A stretch of 64,000 nucleotides of DNA, from positions 43,422 to 107,421 of the forward strand of contig FTLJ01000514.1 in NCBI GenBank assembly GCA_900155495.1, written 5' to 3'. A program made the position numbers and the translations under genes. Below the pieces are notes generated by a model. The model was not told the DNA's origin and did no database searches. It saw only the letters and a program-made list of their open reading frames with translations. Positions 33,312 to 45,590 of the stretch are shown piece by piece. The first letter of the stretch is position 1; each line of letters begins with the position of its first letter. Source of the DNA: Porogramme epimiltina. Lineage: Eukaryota > Basidiomycota > Agaricomycetes > Polyporales > Polyporaceae.

Positions 33312-34615
33312 ACAGGGCCGACCGTGGCCCGACCTGAAATGTGGAAAAGTCATTTGCACCCGCCGGCGGGCTGATAGCAAGGTTTGATCGCGAGTGGAGG
33401 ATCGCGAATGGATCTCGGAGGAGGCTGGCGAGGGAGCCGCGGAAGCATAGGAGGGTGCTCAGGTTAGCTACAATAGGCCGTGTTGCTTGACGACGGCCCA
33501 GCGACGCCTCTCTCGAAGCCGAACCAAGTCTCTTCTGCCGCCCATTTCGCTGGGAGGCACCATTCTCAGCCAATTGTCCAACGACGGTCGCGGGTCTGCC
33601 CGTAGAAGGCAGGCGGCGCATCACTGCACTTGGCTGCAGCCGCGCACTCGGTCAGATCTACGCGACTGGCAGGTTGGGGAGATCGGGCAGGTAGGCGGAA
33701 TGCTGGAGCTAGACGACGTCTTCGCGGCAACGCGTGTCGGCAAACGCCCAGCTAAGCCCGCTGGGGTAGGATTGCGGGCTGCCGTGAGTGCTTTGGGCTC
33801 AGACGGCACGAGACGAGTGTCATCGATACGCCTGAGCTCCGCGGCGGCAAATTTCCGGAAGCGCTCAGCGCTCGAGGGAGATGGTGCGACGCTTAAACAA
33901 GAACAGGCGGTGAGCGCGCTCCAGATGGCAGCGAACGCACAGGCTGGACGGTTCCACGAGGACCATCGATGCAAGATTACACATGCGGGGGTCCCAGGAC
34001 CGACAGAGTCAAACAGGCATGGGACGTCACCTATTCACTCTCCTATTGTTATGCGCTTCTTCCAAGATCTTCACCCTGACTGGGACTGAGGTCATCCGGC
34101 TAAGCCAGCGCCATGCCGAGTACATACGGTGTGCCTCAGCGCGCGCGGCGACCTATTTCAGGGGCTACACTCGACCGAGTAGTAGGAAACCTTGGAAGCT
34201 AGGACGTAGTCAATGGTGTTCCCGTGTCGGAACTCTCGGAAGACTTACTCGAGCAGGCGGAGATCAGACGGGCACGCCGATGTATGTCGCGTGTCTTGCC
34301 CGATGCAGGGCGGTCTGTAAGTATCGCTCAAATTTTGGGGTTGGTGGTGGTCGAGGAAAGCCCTCGAGGCGCGAGTTCGGCCAGTGCAACCTTGGAGGTG
34401 GCACTGGGCGCCAAATACGCGATAAGATGGAGTTTATCTCAAGACTGTATGCGCGCGTATTTGGCAGGTGGTCGTTGTGTTGCACACTTCGCACTTCGCC
34501 AACAAAACTCATAACCCTCATACGAGGACGTTCTCCGTCTAAACTTTGCCGAAACATATCGAACGCCAGGCCGCTCTTCCCCTCCTTTCTCATCCCCTAC
34601 GCCGCTTATCACGCC
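33312..34615. other. Divergent intergenic region (copy 1 / MED4)
   Basis: Holds the promoters of carboxypeptidase copy 1 (minus) and MED4 (plus). A minus-strand open frame at 33621-33974 encodes an Arg/Ser/Pro-rich peptide with no recognised motif; I do not call it a gene. Confidence 0.5.
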
Positions 34616-36293
34616 ATGGCATATCCGAATTTCGCCGGCCCCTCTTCCTCTCAATTCAGCCAGCAAACCTACTCTTCCCAACCCTATCCTTCTCAGCCGG
34701 CAGGCCTGGGCTATACACCCGCGCTATACCCACCCGAAGTCTCCGCGCAACCGTCCGCGTCGATGTCTGAGATCCTGCTCGACCCCCTCGCCCGGCTCCA
34801 GAACATCTCTACAACCCTTTTCCAGTCGCTCGGGCCCCCGCAGAGCCGCCCTCCACCGCCGCCGTCAGTCGCAGACATGCTCACTGTAGATGCGCAACTC
34901 GCCGGAGCGGTACATATTGCGCGCGCGCATCAGGTGAAGCAGCGTCGAATCGAGCAACTTAAAGACGAGGTACTCGATTTGGACCGACGGTGGCGTGATA
35001 TCGTGCGAACACTGGACGAGGGGCGACGCGAGCTCGACGCGATGGTCCGCGAGGGCGAGGAGCGCATAAAGGCAATTGAAGAGGCCAAAGCAGGTGCGTC
35101 GTGTTGCGATTTCGCGCTCCGTGCATGGACAATCGAACGTTCTCCCTCATCTCCGAATGGTACACAATGTCCGTTCGTAGCTATCGGACACACCGCCGTC
35201 CAGAATGAGTCTACCTCCGGAAACACACTTTACGCGTTCACGAGTCTCAGACAGACGGACGCGTTTGGCATGCGTGGCCCCCATTCGCGCTTGCCGTGGC
35301 TGGGAAGCCAACCCGCGCCTTGTCGCCGCCACGTCCAACTGCGCGTTCCTCTGAGCTCGAAGACAAAAGACCTATCCCGCGCCTGGCTCGACCGCGTGCT
35401 GCACCACACTGCCTTCTACCCCAGTCTGTCAGCGCGAAGGCGGCACCCTCGGAGCGCATCTAAACCTGCCGAATGTTACGTCTATTCCGACGCGCGCGGC
35501 GTCTCGCGCCCTGTGGGCCGCCGCGCGCCGGACGTGCTCGTCGTGCGCGTATACGGATTGCGCACATCTTCGCTGTCGGGCGCGGCGGCTCGAGGATGCT
35601 CGAGCCATCGCGTTAATTGTCTCCCACAGAAGGGGAGAAGCACCGAGGCCCATATTGCCCCTTACGTTCGTGTACATTGCCTGTGTGTGCCATCGGCTCC
35701 GTCATCCCGCGGTCGTCTTCTCGCGTTCGCCATCTCTCATCCTGCTTACAACCTTTCGTATGCGCTTACGCTAACCTCCGGTCCGCAGCTGCCATCCCGT
35801 ACCCGGAGCTCCTTGCGTACGCGCAGAGCCTTTCTGCGTTCACGTCGGCGCCGCCGAACATGCCCGCGCTCGCACCCGGTCAGCCTCCGCCGCCCCTATT
35901 CTTCCCCCCGTTCCCGAACGAGGAGAAGATGCGCCGCGGCCACATGAACGACGAGGCCCCGCTCGGCATCCTGGGCGAGACGCATTCCGTCAAGCGTAAG
36001 TGTTCATCCCCCGCCTAGGCTTCCTGCTTATCCGCCGAGATACTGACCACCCTTCCGCCCGTACCGCCCTCTGTGCCCGCGTTCCCTGCATGCATACCAC
36101 CAACTCAACTATGCCCCATTCTCATGCGCCACAAACCCACCGGCACCCTCCCATCCACGGCCCCACAGCGCGCCCTGTTTCGCCGCCCACGCTCCCCGCG
36201 CTCCCCGGAGCGAACCCCTACCGGCCAGATTTCCGGCCCCCGCCCCAACAGCCGTTCTTCGACCTCGACCTCGACCTCAACCCCGACCTCTAA
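34616..36293 (+). CDS. MED4: Mediator complex subunit 4
   Basis: Part of the middle module of Mediator, which links transcription activators to RNA polymerase II in the nucleus. Exons 34616-35093, 35789-35995 and 36040-36293 give 312 aa. The N-terminus is Pro/Ser/Gln-rich; then comes the Med4 coiled-coil core (RIEQLKDEVLDLDRRWRDIV, ELDAMVREGEERIKAIEEAK) and the family motif IPYPELLAYAQSLSAFTSAP, with PLFFPPFPNEEKMRRG. The protein ends in FFDLDLDLNPDL, an acidic-leucine tail that resembles the LxLxL type of repression motif; this tail is seen in other basidiomycete Med4 as far as I recall. The first intron is 695 bp, far above the local norm, and has no recognisable nested gene. Confidence 0.85.
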
Positions 36294-36950
36294 GCGCCCA
36301 CGGCCCGCCTCCTGTTGTCTTCCCCCCACCCGCGCCCTGTCACGCCCGCCGCGTGCCTGGCGCCTGCCCGACGCCCCGCCGCGCGCGTGCTTCGCGTTCT
36401 CGGGCTCGCGCGCGTCGCGTCGCCTAGACACCGCTATTGTGCTGGGACCCACCTGTTCTTACTTGCCGCATTCGGACGCGCATACATACATACGCACCCC
36501 CGCAGGCGCCGCGGGTGCTCCGCCGGCCCGCGCCTTCCATCTCGGTGCGGCCCTGCGCGCGCGCCATTCCATTCGGCCATTCGGCCATTCAGCCATTCAG
36601 CGCGGGGCTTCGGGCGCGGCCAGGGCGTGCGTGCCTGGGTAGGCGGCGCGATGCGTCTGCGGCGGCCCCAAGATCCGAGTCGGCCTCGGAGGTGGCATCC
36701 GCGGCACTTAGCAGCGAAGCAGGGTGCATATATGTATACTGCACCGGCACGGACGGACGGGGCAGGCGCCAGGAATATTATATAGGGGGTGCTACAGGGC
36801 TACAGGGGAGGATGTGGTGGACGGACAGCGTGGCAGAGCAGTAATACAAAACGCGGGCGCGGTGGCGTGGTGGGCGTGCAGCGGGCAGTGTGTGGATACA
36901 TGTGCGGGCGGGGCTCGAGGGTCTGTGGGCGGGGGCATATGCCGCTCGGG
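36294..36950. other. Convergent 3' intergenic region with short repeats
   Basis: Lies between the 3' ends of MED4 (plus) and the PB1/ZZ gene (minus). It is GC-rich and holds tandem CCATTC/GGCCATTC units at 36563-36601. No gene is recognised. Confidence 0.6.
36563..36601. repeat. Short tandem CATTCGGC/CATTCAGC repeats
   Basis: About four to five imperfect 8-nt units (CATTCGGC, CATTCAGC) in a row. Confidence 0.8.
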
Positions 36951-39900
36951 TCACGGCTTGTACACAGGGAACGGGATGAGCGGCGGGCTGCGCGACGGAT
37001 CCTCCTCGTTCATGAACAGTCTGGTGGTTCGCCCGTCCGCGTGAGCACGCTCCTCGGGAATCTAGACCGAAAGAAACGGAGATGACCCACCGGAAGATCT
37101 GCATGTTCACGTCCGCCTTGAAGACAACAAATAGGTGTGTATTATCGTGTGTGTCGACCTCGGCGCACGAGTCGCACAGGTCCTTCGGACAGTAAGCGCA
37201 ATGGAACCACTCCCCGCGGATGTGCGACATGCACCGGTCGCACACCGCGAACGCGTGTGTGAGCGACCGGAGGTAGTCTGCGGCGCGATGCGAAGTGGCG
37301 TTAGCGGCCGGTGCGCGCGAGAGAGCGCCGAAAAGCCGCACCTTTCGGGTCGGCGAGGTTGATGACGCCGTTGGTGGGACCCGCCGGTTTCTTGTACCTA
37401 CAACAATAGGGAAACAGGGTCAGAAGTGTCGCAGAAGGCGCCGACGCGAGCGGCGTACAATCGGGGTAATGGCGGCTGCAGCACCAGCGGACGGTCGATG
37501 AGGCGCGGGAGCTTGAAGAAGACATGCCAGGGGTCGTGCAGCGCATACGAGCGCGCTTCGCACCGCTCGCACTGTGTGGCGTCGTCAGCCCCACCCCCAT
37601 ACGCCGAGGGTTCGTCGGGAGAAACGTACCAGGCTCACGGGCTTCGGATAGGAGGGGCAGTTTGCGCACTGATAGCGGATGCCGATGATAGGCTGGGGCG
37701 GGGATGTTATTAGCACGGGCTGAAGAGGACCCCTGAGGGACGCTCACCTGCGCACAACCGTCGCACGTCATGCCGTGGTCGACTTCCGCCGCTGCAGCGC
37801 CGACGCGGTTGCCCGTGCCCGTGCCCAGAACCGTGTGCGAATATGCGGAGCCGAACGAGTTGCGCCTCGGGCGGCCGTTTGCCGTCGTGCTGTCGCCTTG
37901 TGCGTATGCGGCGTCGCGGCCTGTCCACAACTTTATCGCCATTTGGCTCGTGTTCTGGAGGTCCGCCGTGGACATGGGGTGGGGTATCTGCCGGACGTGT
38001 CAGAACTTCGTTCTAGACGGGCTCATGCTGCAACCAATCACCTTGATCATAATGTGCGAGGAGACATGCCCGCCGTCTGCAGAATCCAGGTTGCCTGGGA
38101 GACCTGCGGCGTCACAATTGGAGCAGATGTCGACGTTCTCACATATTGCGCAGTGGAAGCGTGCGCCGACGATCTCCTGCATGCAGCTGGAACCATCTAT
38201 TAGCCCGATTACCCGCACAATGGTCTCGATTTTACTCACTGTGCACAATGTACTCCGACGTGTGTCATAGCTGAGGTGAATACCTCAGTGAGAGACCAAA
38301 GAAGGTTTAGAAGTGTAGGGCCAAACTTACAGGGTTCTTCCAAGGACGCCGACTGCCGCGCAAAGTCCGCTTTAGCGGTCCCGCTGCCAGATGACTGCGA
38401 GCTGCTGGACTTGTGGGGCACCTCCAGGAAGGCGTGCGCGGGGTGCACCTCATAGACTTGCCTGCGAATGTATAGAGTAAGTAAACGCTGAGCTGCGGAC
38501 TGCTTGCCGCGCAAGACGCACCTGTAGCACGCTCGGCACAAGTTGAAATCATCGCAAGAAGCACACTTGTACCGATGACTCGTGATGACGGTATTGCACG
38601 TCGAGCAATGGCACGTCCCATCCCCTCCTGGATCTGTTCCAGCATGCGTCAATCCGGCGAGATCTGAACAGAACACATGGACCGACCGCGCGCAGCCCAC
38701 TCCGCAGCGGAATGGACCGCGCCGCAGCAAGAAAATACTCACCGACATCTTCCCATCCATGTTGTGTCCAACTCTTCTCGATGTACGCGTGCCGCAGGAC
38801 ACCCTTTTGGCTGGGGGCAGTTCTCCTCCAGCGCGAGAGTGCGCGCTCCGCGTCCTCGGGTGATGTTCCAGGTCCGGGGGACGCCCCAGGCGTGGCGCTG
38901 AACTCGAGTGAGTGCTGGACGCCGTACCCTTGTACACACATCGAGCAGAGTTCGTAACCGGGAGGTCTCGGCGGCATAGCACCCGGTACACGCAGGTTTC
39001 CCAGAGTAGGCTGACTGATGGTGACGCGTGGAACGGAGGGAAGCGGTTTGCGTGGTGGTGGAGGGTGGAGGAGTGAGTTGTCCGACAGGGACATGGAACG
39101 CGAGGGTGGATGCTCGGAGGAACTGGACATGCTACTGATGGATTTCTGGCTGCTGTGCTGGCTGCCCACGAAAGTAATGGATGAAGCCGACGCGGAGGGT
39201 GAATTTCGCCATGGCGGGTACGAGTGTTCGCGATGGACATGGATGTCGATCGCACGCGTCTTGCCCTTCGGGTCGTCTGTCCACTCGGGCTCCTCTGGAG
39301 GTCGGATCTCACCACATGTTGAACAGACGTATTTGATCATGTCGAGAAGAACGCCACAGTTGGAACAGTTCGTTGGGTCCGATGGTGGCGCGAGAGGATT
39401 TGGATGGAGGAATGAGAGCACTTCTGGAGGAATATCGGGGTGAATATAGCCGGAGGGATATGACGGCTCCTCGCCAGGGGCCATGAACGGATTCTGGTTG
39501 GACTGGACGGAAGAGCGGTGGGGGTGACTGAACTGTGTAGCCTGCATAGACGTCGGTCGGCTATCCAGCATCTTCTCCACCGAGTCCGCGATGCTCTCGG
39601 GGACATGGTCGCCCGCGCTCGAGCCGTCATCGTATCCGTAGTCGCGGACGCTCTGAGAAGCCGCCGACCCACTGCTTCCGGTGAGAGTATAGCGATAGTT
39701 CCCGTGCTGGTTCTGCTCCAACTCCAGCGACATGTTGTCCTCGAGCGAGAAGTCGCTGATAGATCCCACGTCTCCGTTGAGGACAGAGATGTGCGCGCTC
39801 TGGTCGCGCAGCCAGTTAGCCCCGCGCTCCGTCTGGAACGTTGACGCGCCATTGAGGTTGCCTGGGGAAAGGCCTAATCGCTCCTCCTCCAGCTTCAGAC

Positions 39901-40695
39901 GTGCGAAAACGGACGTAGGGCCGTCGGAATGGCGTGTGAGAGAGTCAGTGTCCGAAAAGAACGGGTCTCTTGTGCGCTTGGAACTGGTCGTGCGTGGCGC
40001 GCTTGACACGGTGCCCGTTTCCCACTTGTCCCCCGGGTCGATGAGGGGCTCCCGACTGGCACCAGCAACGATGGTCTTGGTCCCTTTGGCCTTGTACGCC
40101 TCGTACTTGGAACCGATGTCCTTGGAACTCACCGTAATAGCGTCGTCCTCGACCTCGCGAGGTTCTGCCGAGTAAGAGAGCGAGAACCCGCTACCATTCC
40201 GATTCTTGTACTCCTCGAGACTGACCAAGGAACCGGTGTCGGAGAGCGAGATGCCGTCATAGTCGACGATGATGTTGACGCGGAGGGTAATCCTGGACGA
40301 GCGAAAGCTCCGCCCTGACAGAATAGAGGCTGCGGATGACAGAGGGGGGTCTTCTGTCGATGTGGGTTTGAAGTAATTGATAGCTTCAGTGAGGTCGGCC
40401 TCGTTTGTGATGGAGATCGTCTCGGAGTCATCGTCGACGTAGGCGATGAAGAAGGGGGTAGCATTAAGCCCGAAGCATCTCTCCACCTTACTCCTAGGTG
40501 AGACCCAGCTCGAGTCAAATGTTGAAGACGCACCTGCTTGCGGAGATTGTCGTAGGTGCAGAGCCTGGAAGAGGGGTATGTGATCTTCTTGCTGCCGCGC
40601 TCTTCGTGTGTGCACTTCACAACCAAAGCCTTGTCTGGGCGCGGTTCGGATCTTCCATAGCTGGATCCGCCGTAGTCCGAAGCTGCCACAGACAT
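36951..40695 (-). CDS. PB1 and multi-ZZ zinc-finger protein (NBR1-like)
   Basis: Probable scaffold or selective-autophagy receptor of the NBR1/p62 type. Exon 1 is 40695-40534; exon 2 starts at 40486 and runs long. A PB1 domain opens the protein: the basic face is in KALVVKCTHEERGSKKITYP, and the acidic OPCA loop is YVDDDSETISITNEADL. A long Ser-rich region follows, with two small Cys pairs (NCSNCGVLLDMIKYVCSTCG). Then come four ZZ-type fingers: CSTCNTVITSHRYKCASCDD, FHCAICENVDICSNCD, RYQCANCPSYPKPVSLCDAC, and CDRCMSHIRGEWFHCAYCPK. The end reads PSRSPPLIPFPVYKP. I do not see the NBR1 four-tryptophan domain, so the receptor role is inference. Several internal splice joins, notably the last (near 37090), remain uncertain. 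Confidence 0.8.
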
Positions 40696-41400
40696 TCGGG
40701 GGAGGGAGGGAACGGAGGCGAAGCTGAGTCGACCAGGCGCAGCGCTGCTTGAGCGCTGCAGTCCTCGCCCGCAGCCACCGATCGCATCTGCCCCTCGGTT
40801 ATGGTTATGTAAGACTCCATCTAAGGCACCAAATTCCGTGGCATCCGGCCCGCGGTCCTCGGTCACTGCAGGACTTGTGACGAGGGCCTCAAGCGAGACA
40901 AGTATGCGGGAGAATCGTGGAAAGCTAGAAGAATTTGGGGGGTACTGGGATTGGGCATACGGCACTCGTTTAGAGGCAGGCTTGTACGCCAGTCACGGGA
41001 AGCTCAGATGACGTACATATGTCCAGCGTCCCGCGGTGATTGCGGTAGCCTTCACGGTAGAGTCGGTGTGCCGTGCGCAATGTGCACATCCAACCTGGGC
41101 GGATGACGAGAATTGCAAAAATTATGCACTAGGAAAATAGATATATGGGGCATCGCCTGAAGAATGCAGCCCACCTAGGTGGTGGGCCAACAATCCGCAG
41201 CATCTATGTATGAACTCGGCATATATCTGTTGAATCTGGAAGACAGAGCAGAACACCATATTCTGTCCAGAACCCCGGACATGATACTCTGGGCTGTCAT
41301 GCATCATGTGCCCGGGACGGTAGGCATATAAATGCCTCCGAGACTCGTCATGCTTGAGCCCGGCCGCCGCACTCACACACTACCTGTTCCATCTATCGCC
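40696..41400. other. Divergent promoter region
   Basis: About 700 bp between the PB1/ZZ gene (minus) and the small unknown gene (plus). It holds a TATA element on the plus side at 41323-41336. No gene is recognised. Confidence 0.6.
41323..41336 (+). promoter_or_regulatory. TATA box inside a small palindrome
   Basis: GGCATATAAATGCC: a TATAAA core flanked by 5-bp inverted arms GGCAT/ATGCC, 65-78 bp upstream of the ATG at 41401. Confidence 0.55.
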
Positions 41401-41924
41401 ATGTCCGAAAGCCCGATAAAGCTCGTAACGGTCAATACGGCTCCTGAACGAGCGAAACGCCTCATTGGAAGAGTGGTCGAAGATGTAAAGGACACTTATA
41501 CCATCTTGCACGTTGCCAATGTCGAGAGTAGGTGACCTCTGGAACAACCCTCATAAGTGGGTTCTAAAACTCTATTTCTGTGCAGAGGTCGAGGATGTGC
41601 GCCCTACCTTGGAGATGAAACAGCCGAACGTGCTTGTATGTTTCGCGGCATTGCGATAGCTCCAGGCTGACGAGAATACCCAAACGTTCAAGTTCACGGC
41701 ATCTATGTGGACGCCCGAGGAATCCAAGGTGCGTATGGTACACTGCTTCGAGCAAGATTGAGAAGTGAAGGAATGGCATTCGATGAAAGGAAATAGTACG
41801 GATTGCCAAGGAAACTATACCAAACATCAAGACGTTCAGCCTTCCCTACGGTCTGCAGGTTGAAAAGGGGCCAGACGCAGTTGTGGAGTATATCAAAGAG
41901 AACCTTCCCAGCATCTTGCAGTGA
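41401..41924 (+). CDS. Small conserved fungal protein, 115 aa, unknown function
   Basis: Four exons, 41401-41527, 41586-41635, 41693-41728 and 41790-41924, with matching phases. The protein starts SPIKLVTVNTAPERAKRLIG, has FTASMWTPEESKEI in the middle, and ends PDAVVEYIKENLPSILQ. It is predicted soluble, with no signal peptide, membrane span or known catalytic motif. The overall pattern (two alternating strand/helix pairs) could be a small alpha/beta fold. I think similar short proteins occur in other Agaricomycetes, but that is from memory. Intron 2 could be mis-drawn as 30 nt; the 57-nt choice (41636-41692) joins NVL to FTASMWTPEE and is more usual in size. Confidence 0.7.
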
Positions 41925-42329
41925 TTCCGCGGCGATAGAGCATTAAATACAGCTGTACAATAGTCGTCGAGGAGACACTGTTCCTGTTCGCGTTTGGCCG
42001 CGTTCTGGAGCTATGAAGTGGATGTATGGGCAGGGGGAGCTGGCATGGCGCTGGGGGCGCGGCGTGAAATGCAAGAGAGGGATTCCCGTGAGACTCGGAG
42101 AGCGCCGTGAGCGCCAGAAGCCACAACGGGTCCAACTGCTTTCATCTACGGTCAGGTCTGCAACCCCGTCTCAGACCCTCAGCTTGTCATCGTCTCCCTA
42201 CGTCTCCTGGAACAACAAGAACCCACGGACCTGCTGGGAAACCTACTGACGATTCCCCGCCCTCCGGCCGGCTTGGCTTCCGGTCTCTAGAACCAACGAT
42301 GCACTCGTGAGGCGTCTCCGCCTATTCAG

Positions 42330-45300
42330 CACCGGTCGCACTCCTCACGCACCCCAGTTCCGACTCTGCAGACGGCCACACACCATGGCTCAAAGCGGAA
42401 CCACGCGACAGCGACGTCCGGGACGCTGAAGCATACGACCTAACACTCGACACCGAGACCGAAACCCTCCTCTCGGCCCGCGCGTTCGAGAAACGCGTCG
42501 CGTATGAAGAGGGCAGCACCATAGACTGGTTCCGGGAGGATGCGGCGGAGCGCGAGCGGAAACGCGTCTTCGAGTTGCGCAGGGGGCTGCAGGGGCTGGT
42601 CGGGATGGTGCTGGACTCGGCGGGTATGTGGCTGGTGATAATCCTGACTGGCGTGGGGATTGGTGTGTTGGGCGCGTGGTTAGACGTCCTTGTGAAATGG
42701 TGCGTGCTTTGCTGCCTCGTCCGCGCGAGGCGTAGATGGATCCATGGCGTAGGTTGGGCGACTTGCGAGAGGGGCGTTGCACGTACGGGTTCTTCTACAA
42801 CCAAGTTGCGTGCTGTAGCGGTCTCGACCGTAAGTGTCACCGTCTTTGTATTTACTCTAGCTCTTTATGTGACTTCTTCCAGCCGGGGAGATTTGTCGAG
42901 AATGGCAAACATGGAGCGAATACCTACACGTTAGCTCTATATTCGGGCAATCTCTTTTGCAAGCAACGATCTACATCGCATTGTCGGTAAGCTCGCACAC
43001 CACTTCGTCGCTGGACTTATAGAGATCTCCGTCGTTGTGTAGATTGCATTCGCTGGAAGCTCTGCTGTTCTAGTCATCTTCTATGCGCCTTAGTGAGCTA
43101 CAACCAGCACACGTACAAACCTTGAGCTGATGGCCCTCTCCTAGCGCGTTCCACACAGGAAGTACGTCCCTACTCCTACGTCCCTCCTTCGGCCCGCTCA
43201 TGCGCGTTTAGTTCCCGAAATCAAGGCTGTTAGTGGCATCTCCCTAGCACGTCGCTTGTGCCCCTATAACCCGTTCGACAGATCCTAAGCGGCTACGTTT
43301 TCGATTCATTCCTGAGTCCATGGGTTCTTCTCATCAAGGCCCTCGGCCTCGCCCTCTCCGTCGCCTCCGGCCTCTCCCTCGGAAAAGAAGGCCCCCTCGT
43401 CCACGTCGCGTGCTGCTGGTCGTCCCTCCTTTCCCGCGTGCTGCGCCAATACCACCAGAACGAAGGTACGCGGGCCCACGCTTCCTCCCAGCGCACCCGC
43501 CGCCAGGGCCCCACTCAATCCCCCCTGCAGCACGGAAGCGCAAGCTTCTCGCCGCCGCAGCCGCAGCGGGCGTCTCCGTCGCGTTCGGGAGCCCGCTCGG
43601 CGGCGTGCTCTTCGGGCTGGAGGAGCTCGACGCGTTCTCCAACGACAGCGACGTGATGTGGCGCGGCTTCGTCACGTCCGTCATCGCGGCCGTCTCGCTC
43701 CAGTACGTCGACCCGTTCGGCACTTCGAAGCTGGTCCTGTTCCAGGTGTCGGAGTCGGGCTCGACGTGGAGGGGGTTCGAGTTGGTGAGCCCCGTCTTGT
43801 TCTGATGAGGTACAATTGCTGAGGGTTTCGCAAACAGATCCCGTGGCTATTCCTGTCGGTCGTAGGGGTGGGTGAACTTGCCGTCCATTCTTCCTACCCC
43901 TTGCTGACCCTGCGCACAGGGGCTGGTCGGCTCGCTTCTGATCAAACTGAATACCGCAGCTGCTGTGTATAGACGGAATAGCGTGCTACATGATTACCCT
44001 ATAACCGAAGTGGTGGGCTTCACCGCAATCACCGCGGCCGTAAGCTACCTGGTACGCCCTTTCACGTCACCCGCACATCCACGTCCCTGACGTCCCTGCT
44101 AGGTCGTCTTCCTTCGGGTGCAGTCATCCGAGCTAGTGGCCAACCTCTTCCAGGAGTGCGACCCATCGAAGACCGACTATCATGGTCTTTGCAAGTACGT
44201 GCATAGGTTACCCGGTGCTACTTAGATTGCTGACGCGATGGTAGTCCGACTGCCATATGGGCCAACGTATTCCTACTCATTCTTACGGCGGTGGTAAAAG
44301 TGGGTTTCACTGCATGGACTTTCGGGATGATGGTAAGCTCCGTCCGTTCATGGCGTCTTTACCCATTCTCATCGAAGACTAGGTCCCTGCGGGTATATTC
44401 TTGCCTACCATCACAATCGGTGCATGTCTAGGACGGGCGGTAGGCCTCGTGACGTACGTGAAAAGGCGTGCACGCTGCGTTCGTTGCTCATCGAGTGTTG
44501 CAGACAAGGATTACACCGAGCTTACCCGTCAGCATGGATATTCTCCTCTTGCCCTCCGGAGCCAACAGCACGATGCGTTTCACCGGGTTTCTACGCTGTC
44601 ATCGGCGCCTCTGCAATGCTTGGCGGAGTGACTAGGATGACGAGTGAGCCTTTTCGTCACACCTCTCACCTATATTCTGACCCAGGCGTCCAGTCTCCCT
44701 CGTTGTCATTCTTTTCGAAGTAAGTCTATTTCCAGTCGTCTCCTCTGCCCCTTCTTACACGCGCTCTTCATCCGAATAGCTTACCGGCGCGCTCTCACAC
44801 GTCCTCCCCATCATGATCTCCGTCATGGCCTCCAAGTGGGTCGCCGACGCGTTCGGCCTGGACGGCATCTACCCCGCCTGGATCGCGCTCCGGCAGTACC
44901 CGTGGCTCCCGCCCACCTCGCGCACGTTCCGCGACGGCGGCGAGACCGCCGCGCATACGATGCGCCCCGCCGCGCGCCTCGTCATCGTGCGCGACGCGTG
45001 CGCGCTCGGCGAGCTCCAGCGGCTCGCAAACGAGCACCCGTACAGGGCGTTCCCGGTCGTGCGCGGGGAGCGCCTGCTTGGCGTCGTGATGCGGGACAAA
45101 CTGCGGGTGTGCGTCGGTGAGTGCTCACTGTCGTCGTGGTGACATGGAGGGCGTGAGGGAGCTGACGACTCTGGTGCAGAGGATTTGGTTGCCGAGGACC
45201 CGAACTTGGAGCGGAGGTGCACGTTCGAGAAGCCACGTCGTGGGGAGCAGCGGGACACCGATACAGTGATCGACTTGTCGGGGCTCCTAGAGGAAGCAGT

Positions 45301-45552
45301 CCTACAGCTCCGCAAAGACGTTCCTCTAGAGCTCGTCGTAGACATGTTCCAGAAGATGGTGCGTATGCGTTGTTTTTAGACGAGATGTAGTTTGCTCACG
45401 TATACTGACCTTCCTTTCTCCACCAGAACCTTCGGCATATCCTGTTCACGCAAGAAGGCAGTCTCGTGGGTATGGTGACGAAGTCCGACATTGTCTGGCT
45501 GCTCACAGCACAGGCTCCGCACGCGGGGGCACTCGCGGAGAAACGATACTGA
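42330..45552 (+). CDS. CLC-family chloride channel/transporter (5' end unresolved)
   Basis: Moves chloride, probably in exchange for protons, across an internal membrane; yeast Gef1 is the closest known model. The coding chain can be followed from an acceptor at 42330 to TGA at 45552. Landmarks: ADGHTPWLKAEPRDSDVRDA, TYGFFYNQVACCSG, HTGIPEIKAILSGYVFDSFL, the gating-glutamate motif GKEGPLVH, GVSVAFGSPLGGVLFGLEEL, VPAGIFLPTITIGACLGRAV, and GFYAVIGASAMLGGVTRMT. Two CBS domains close the protein (YRAFPVVRGERLLGVV and LRHILFTQEGSLVGMVTKSD). The exon before 42330 is likely within 42113-42280 (reading EPTDLLGNLLTIPRPPAGLAS), but it has no ATG in frame, so the start codon is not identified. Its stop is only 38 bp from the stop of the opposing methyltransferase. 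Confidence 0.9.
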
Positions 45553-45590
45553 CATCTAAGATACATATTTGGTTCCTGACTTTGTATACG

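Noticed and set aside
33621..33974. Minus-strand 117-codon frame between copy 1 and MED4
   Set aside because: Arg/Ser/Pro-rich with no recognisable motif and no splice partners; kept only as a note.
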